From the NCBI GenBank assembly GCA_022495005.1, contig JAGYXB010002071.1:124001-188000 (forward strand): DNA of 64,000 nucleotides, in the 5' to 3' direction. Of this stretch, positions 61,901 to 64,000 are shown one piece after another (the first letter of the stretch is position 1; every line of letters begins with the position of its first letter). The DNA is from Rhyacophila brunnea. Lineage: Eukaryota > Arthropoda > Insecta > Trichoptera > Rhyacophilidae. The translations under genes and the position numbers were made by a program. The notes below the pieces were generated by a model. The model ran no database searches, was not told the DNA's origin, and saw only the letters and a program-made list of their open reading frames with translations.

Positions 61901-63506
61901 AATTCGCTTTATTATTATTTGCTGGATTCCACAAATTATTTTTCTTTATTGCAGACAATGGGATATTTTGTGCGAAACAAATCACCTATCATGCGCCTCG
62001 CTGTGGAAGCCCTTTTACACCTTTACGCCAAAGACCCTATCATCACAAAAACCGCGCGGGAGCTGCTGTTCGAAGGCTACACTGACAAACTAATGGAGGT
62101 TCTTAATCTTCTACCGGTTGAGGGAATGAAAATTCCGAAAAAATTTGGATGGTTTTATGGTGTAAGTATCTGTTATGTCTATATTATGTAAAATTTTAAT
62201 TTAATAGAAGAAATTGAAGGATTGCCTCTATTATGTATTATGTGACGCATTTTGTGGTTATTGTTGACATTTGCATTCACATTTTTTTTCGCTATTCTTA
62301 TATTTTGCTATTGAAATCGTTAAATTTTCACGACACCGAAGAATACTTCCAAATGAATCTATATCACTTTTTCAAAGTTCTTAAATTTACATATTTTGTT
62401 AAACATAATAATTCTTTTCTAGGGTTGGAATTTAAACAAAAACTAAACACTGAAAGAGAGCCATTATTACGAGGGTGGGTCAATAAGTCCTTAGAAAAGC
62501 CGACAGGTGGCGCGACTAGTACTGCAAGCGGTTTGTTTTCATGCAGTGGCACTACCGATTCAGTATGCTGCGAAGTTTCAATCAGATTGGTCGGGTTGTT
62601 GTGTGTTTCTCGTACATTAAAAAAAAAAAATTTGCTTGTTTACAAAAATGGAGAAAATTATGGCTAAAATTGAAGAATTGAAGTTCGAATTGGTCGACCA
62701 CCCACCGTATTCGCCAGATTTAGCCCCCAGTGACTTTTTCCTTTTCCCAAACTTAAAAAAATGGCTAAGTGGACAACGTTTTTTTTCAAATGAAGAAGTC
62801 ATCGATCGGACAAATGCTTATTTTGAAGACCTTCCGAAAACTTATTTTTCTGACGGTTTAAAAAAATTGAGAAACGTCTAACCAAGTGTATTGAGCTCCA
62901 AGGAGATTATGTTGAGAAATAAAAAAAAAATACAAAAATAAAAACTGTTTTAATGCTTTTTTCTAAGGAATTATTGACCCACCCTCGTAAATATACATAA
63001 TTTTGAATACTTTAAAAACATACTTGTTAGAAAAATATTTTTGACAAAATTTTATATTTGTACCGGGCAGGACTCGAACCTACATCCATCGGATTCCGGC
63101 CAATGTGCTTTCGAGACTACATAACTTGGAGCTGATTTATATTTTCAATTCACAAATTTTGTTAAAGTTGTTAATTGCGGCAATCAATCTCTCATGTGCG
63201 CTCCCTTTAAAGAATGTGTGCATAAGGCTTAGACGATATGCTGGCACTGAATTTTTGAAACTGGTTGTTGTGATTTGTTTTATTTCTATTACAGCGCAAT
63301 GAAACAGATAATTATGACGGTGTCCTCTCAATGTACACTGGGACAACTGACGTTAATAAGCTGGGCGACATGGATCTTTGGAACTACAACGAGAAGGTTG
63401 ACTTTTACGACGGGGAGTGCGGGTTGGTCAACGGAGGAACTGGAGAACTGTTCCCCCCACAAACCAACCCTGATACTGTTAAAGTATTTGCAACTGATGT
63501 TTGCTC
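43852..63506 (+). CDS. CD36-family class B scavenger receptor, croquemort-like, first 5 exons
   Basis: CD36-family proteins are two-pass membrane receptors whose glycosylated ectodomain binds lipids, lipoproteins and apoptotic cells. Exons 43852-43968, 57358-57540, 59206-59331, 61955-62161 and 63295-63506 have consensus splice sites and join into 281 codons plus 2 nt. Residues ~12-29 are the N-terminal membrane anchor (FGFGIVILVVSIVLVAVW). Ectodomain signatures follow: PIPMYLDLYLF, FIERGPYVFREY, QRRTWFF, ELLFEGYTDKLM, KKFGWFYGRNET, YTGTTDVNKLG and GECGLVNGGTGELFPP. Several N-glycosylation sequons are present (NES, NGT, NGS, NIT, NKS, NET). The FGW...RNE...YDG...TGT spacing is closest to Drosophila croquemort, but other CD36 paralogues are possible. 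Roughly 500 residues are usual, so the second half and C-terminal anchor lie beyond the window. Confidence 0.92.
44192..44808 (-). mobile_element. Tigger/pogo element, internally deleted
   Basis: 617 bp, ends CAGTACTCTCTCAGTAATCC / GGATTACTGAGAGTGTACTG flanked by TA. Minus-strand 44416-44697 encodes a transposase fragment: VYNADETGLFWKLL (first catalytic D), GRKVPKDCITIM, NATGTHKLNLLVIGKA. The rest of the transposase is missing. Confidence 0.9.
45419..48297 (-). mobile_element. RTE-type non-LTR retrotransposon, TSD-bounded
   Basis: 2879 bp on the minus strand, ending in a (TGA)n-type tail and flanked by an 11-bp duplication TATTATCAATT (45408-45418, 48298-48308). The first ORF (48255 down to 46939) is an AP-type endonuclease: MTIATYNARTL, GLSEVRRKGE, VYAPT, GDFNARIG, GSDHRIVR. 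Reverse transcriptase follows in pieces: GKAPGEDGLT, GFIDYEKAFDSI, GVRQGDTISPKLF, RFADDIVIFS (catalytic FADD), then WAGHIARRRDNRW and GRPRGRWIDEM. Frameshifts at about 46.94, 46.70, 46.17 and 45.80 kb inactivate it. It sits in intron 1 of the CD36-like gene. Confidence 0.9.
46939..48255 (-). pseudogene. RTE endonuclease domain ORF
   Basis: About 438 codons from an in-element ATG. Residues ~1-225 carry the apurinic-type endonuclease that nicks target DNA for target-primed reverse transcription. The C-terminal ~200 residues (SKLQKKSNARLYL..., RRKIREDLRKFNVN...) form the linker to the reverse transcriptase. The frame is lost before the RT, so no full polyprotein can be made. Confidence 0.85.
48969..49734 (-). 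mobile_element. hAT element, GGCGAACC ends
   Basis: 766 bp, inverted ends sharing TGGCGAACCT and ACGCGTG, and a perfect 8-bp duplication TCTATGAC (48961-48968, 49735-49742). A minus-strand trace LKHGKPFSDGE at ~49262-49295 resembles the GTF2IRD2-like hAT transposase motif KHGKPFTDGE. Non-autonomous. Confidence 0.83.
50311..50740. mobile_element. MITE family E, younger copy
   Basis: Inverted ends GCATTTAGACCAAGCGA / CGTTTGGTCTAAATC. Homologous to 5780-6321 (about 100 bp shorter in the middle). A hAT abuts or interrupts its right end. Non-coding. Confidence 0.72.
50740..51246. mobile_element. hAT-type element with CAGTGTTTCCCAAC ends
   Basis: 507 bp, CAGTGTTTCCCAAC / GTTGGGAAACACTG, with imperfect flanking repeats from the end of MITE E (TCTAAATC / GCTAAATT, 6 of 8). 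The left side has a duplicated GGGGCAATTTGAATGTTTT unit. No transposase seen. Confidence 0.72.
51443..52376 (-). mobile_element. piggyBac-like element expanded by a minisatellite
   Basis: 934 bp between TTAA sites (51439-42, 52377-80), with ends CCTTTTCAATACCGG and (reverse) CCCTTATCATACTGG. Minus-strand 51607-51800 (NRLSGIMSRHTL..., RGEERPDTFVKSAMCLF) resembles the cysteine-rich C-terminus of piggyBac transposases, though most cysteines are lost. The right end holds a doubled GGAAATTTCCGGGTCC. The centre is a 360-bp array of 10-bp repeats. Confidence 0.7.
51841..52200. repeat. Minisatellite: 36 exact-length 10-bp units
   Basis: Consensus GTCTCCAACT alternating irregularly with CTCGCCAACT. 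All 36 units are 10 bp long with substitutions but no indel. Because 30 bp gives a 10-residue period, long ORFs appear on both strands; these are composition effects. Confidence 0.95.
52790..52940 (-). repeat. RTE LINE fragment
   Basis: Minus-strand reading (RCDRDGQANEMATRRTCRSD, ...TIGRP) parallels the RTE C-terminal region (WAGHIARRRDNRW). Nucleotide blocks such as CACATCGCGTACTCTTGTCT match 45684-45704. Heavily decayed. Confidence 0.55.
52945..54740 (+). other. CD36-like intron 1, AT-rich stretch
   Basis: No gene. A local direct repeat of about 34 bp, AAATTCAAATTAGTNTTCAG plus flank, occurs at 53183-53216 and 53281-53314. Otherwise nothing recognised. Confidence 0.5.
54745..55010 (+). repeat. 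Tigger/pogo fragment, plus orientation
   Basis: Starts CAGTACACTCTCAGTAATCC after TA and matches the transposase half of 44192-44808 in the opposite orientation, ending inside the transposase. 3'-truncated. Confidence 0.8.
55011..56332 (+). other. CD36-like intron 1, no recognised feature
   Basis: No gene or element end recognised. A less AT-rich patch at 55810-55960 has ORFs on both strands without family features. A segment near 56262-56285 (AAATGAGCAGT) recurs near 58915. Confidence 0.4.
56333..57045. mobile_element. hAT-type element, copy B
   Basis: Left end TAGGGATTGCAATACCG. The body matches 404-1047 in reverse orientation (shared AAACGAGTGTGG and CAGTACAAA regions). The right end (GGTATTGACC) has lost the terminal GCAATCCCTA, and no target duplication is visible. 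Confidence 0.7.
57358..57540 (+). CDS. CD36-like exon 2: start of ectodomain
   Basis: 61 codons from KLVLTTSSESYEIW to ERGPYVFREYHLK. Acceptor TTTTCAG, donor GTTAGT, phase 0. NFIERGPYVFREY is a family hallmark. Confidence 0.93.
57779..57830. repeat. hAT-like terminal fragment
   Basis: AGTGATTCCCAACTTTTTTT followed by a GGCGGAACGGAACCC motif looks like a hAT end (CAGTGNTTCCCAAC). No matching partner end was found. Confidence 0.35.
58025..58169. repeat. hAT-type element, copy C (partial)
   Basis: TAGGGACTGCAATACC end and internal repeats of ATACTGGTTTTAAA, as in the left end of copy D at 37337. Runs into the hAT at 58170; its other end was not located. Confidence 0.6.
58170..58771 (-). mobile_element. 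hAT element with transposase C-terminus remnant
   Basis: 602 bp, ends CAGTGTTTCTCAAC / GTTGAGAAACACTC with the GTGGACCAC motif inside. Minus-strand 58414-58700 has the hAT dimerisation signature: YPSFSYKAIKIVTSFSTTYS, CEKILSAMSIIKTKQKP. Flanking sites (GCATACAC / GCTATACC) are only weakly alike. Inserted in copy C. Confidence 0.8.
59206..59331 (+). CDS. CD36-like exon 3
   Basis: 42 codons, VNESWHDNGTIAFMQRRTWF to INVVAT, phase 0 on both sides. Contains four sequons (NES, NGT, NGS, NIT) and the conserved RRTWFF. Confidence 0.93.
59395..59720 (+). repeat. Dispersed repeat R59 with SINE-like box B
   Basis: Contains the GGCINRFLFLQEMDVGHLLN-coding block shared with ~26440-26550, the box-B-like segment shared with 32030-32085, and at 59681-59720 a block (GTTTCAAAGTCAGTAATCTC) shared with 34508-34560. 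Likely one larger tRNA-related or unknown element, here most complete. Lies in CD36-like intron 3. Confidence 0.55.
60123..60570 (-). repeat. RTE LINE 3' fragment
   Basis: Starts with ATCATCATCATCA and CTGGATGAAGGCCTCC, as at the 3' end of the RTE at 45419, and aligns through the C-terminal coding region and GTCATGCCCAACATG block. Resumes after the hAT at 61243 for about 20 bp. Diverged from the 45.4-kb copy. Confidence 0.7.
60571..61234. mobile_element. hAT-type element inside an RTE fragment
   Basis: 664 bp, ends CAAGGGTTCCCAACCT / AGGTTGGGTACCCTTG and flanking TTTTAGAT / CTTTAGAT (7 of 8). No transposase recognised. Confidence 0.78.
61955..62161 (+). CDS. CD36-like exon 4
   Basis: 69 codons, TMGYFVRNKSPIMRLAVEAL to KKFGWFYG. 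Acceptor TTGCAG, donor GTAAGT. FEGYTDKLM and FGW are conserved in the family. Confidence 0.93.
62470..62987 (+). mobile_element. Mariner deletion derivative
   Basis: 518 bp with TA-flanked ends nearly identical to the 40574 copy. It lacks the first two thirds of the transposase. The remaining 77-codon ORF (62648-62881) fuses the MEKI start to MAKIEELKFELVDHPPYSPD and keeps only the third catalytic D. It lies in intron 4 of the CD36-like gene, in gene orientation. Confidence 0.93.
63063..63120 (-). repeat. tRNA-derived SINE fragment
   Basis: On the minus strand GTAGG-TTCGAGT-CCTGC makes a T arm with one G-T pair, preceded by a plausible anticodon region. There is no proper D arm or acceptor stem, so not a tRNA gene. 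175 bp before CD36-like exon 5. Confidence 0.5.
63295..63506 (+). CDS. CD36-like exon 5
   Basis: 70 codons plus 2 nt, RNETDNYDGVLSMYTGTTDV to TDVCS, donor GTAAGT in phase 2. Carries the first conserved ectodomain cysteine region (GECGLVNGG) and ATDVC. Confidence 0.93.
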
Positions 63507-63872
63507 GTAAGTTAATCTATACATGTTTTGCATTTTGTGCACCTTAATTTTTTAAATAAATCTGTACTGGCTTTATCAGTGTCTATGGGTCGATATTAAC
63601 TAACTCATCGACACCATATATCAAAGCATCTCAAATTGTGGCCGCAATATATTGTCACTGGCCCACAATAAATTTCAAACATCTACGTTTACATTAACAT
63701 ATAGTTATAAATATATTATAATATGATATATTATAGACTATAAGACACTTCAGTGTGTTGTGAAATTTTTATGACCTGGTCCAGTGGGTCTATTCTATAC
63801 TTATCGACCGCTAAAGTGATAAAATGATAGATATTATCAAACTTAGGGTAGGTTTGTATAAAAATATTAGTA

Positions 63873-64000
63873 CTTATTGCAACAATTACAACCAGCGTAT
63901 TGTAATTGTTGCAATAAGTGTTATATTTTAACAGCAGCAAGAGAGGTGCTGTTAAAATGTAGCGCTTATTGCAACAATTACAATCAACGTATTGTAATTG
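63873..64000. repeat. Array of perfect hairpins, running off the right edge
   Basis: Stem 1: 63873-63891 with 63900-63918 (19 bp, 8-nt loop). Stem 2: 63925-63936 with 63947-63958 (12 bp). Stem 3 starts at 63965, repeats stem 1 and is cut by the window end. Stems 1 and 3 are 92 bp apart. Non-coding, in CD36-like intron 5. Confidence 0.85.

Noticed and set aside
63063..63120. Functional tRNA gene
   Set aside because: Only the T arm folds well; D arm and acceptor stem are missing.

Overview
The window is insect nuclear DNA: AT-rich, intron-rich and crowded with transposons. It holds parts of two animal genes in head-to-head (divergent) orientation, both running off the window. A short (TTAGG)n tract of the common insect telomeric type in non-telomeric DNA, and the transposon mix (mariner, Tigger/pogo, hAT, piggyBac-like, Harbinger-like, an RTE-type LINE, tRNA-derived SINEs), fit a lepidopteran or hemipteran. 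The sequence alone does not settle the order. There is no bacterial operon, CRISPR array or intact virus.

Left half (minus strand, 27356 down to 1): a prosaposin / saposin-related precursor gene. I reconstructed 18 coding exons whose splice sites and phases join into one open frame of 913 codons, from a signal peptide at 27356 to a break inside the last SapA domain at position 1. The order is signal peptide, SapA, seven SapB domains (each with all six cysteines), a dibasic site, and a second SapA. Introns carry hAT, Harbinger-like, Tc1-like and other MITEs and a hairpin-bearing element.

Middle (27357-43851): about 16.5 kb of intergenic DNA made largely of repeats. It contains a hAT inserted in tRNA-like/SINE sequence, a 1.8-kb TAA-flanked element with long terminal inverted repeats (itself carrying a second hairpin element), a TTAA-flanked MITE, a decayed Tigger transposase next to a hAT that carries a 1.39-kb foldback palindrome, a duplicated ~330-bp repeat, and a decayed mariner.

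Right half (plus strand, 43852 to beyond 64000): the first five coding exons (281 complete codons) of a CD36-family class B scavenger receptor of croquemort type. It starts with the N-terminal membrane anchor and continues into the ectodomain. Its 13.4-kb first intron holds a Tigger remnant, a TSD-bounded RTE LINE, hAT elements, and a piggyBac-like element expanded internally by 36 indel-free 10-bp repeats. Intron 4 carries a 518-bp deletion derivative of the mariner found at 40.6 kb. The right edge enters an array of perfect hairpins with 92-bp spacing.

The two genes have plausible but separate roles. Prosaposin supplies lysosomal sphingolipid-activator proteins. Croquemort-type CD36 proteins bind lipid and apoptotic-cell ligands at the plasma membrane. 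Nothing in the sequence shows co-regulation. I found no clear new gene system; the most unusual signals are structural, mainly hairpin-bearing mobile elements and nested insertions.
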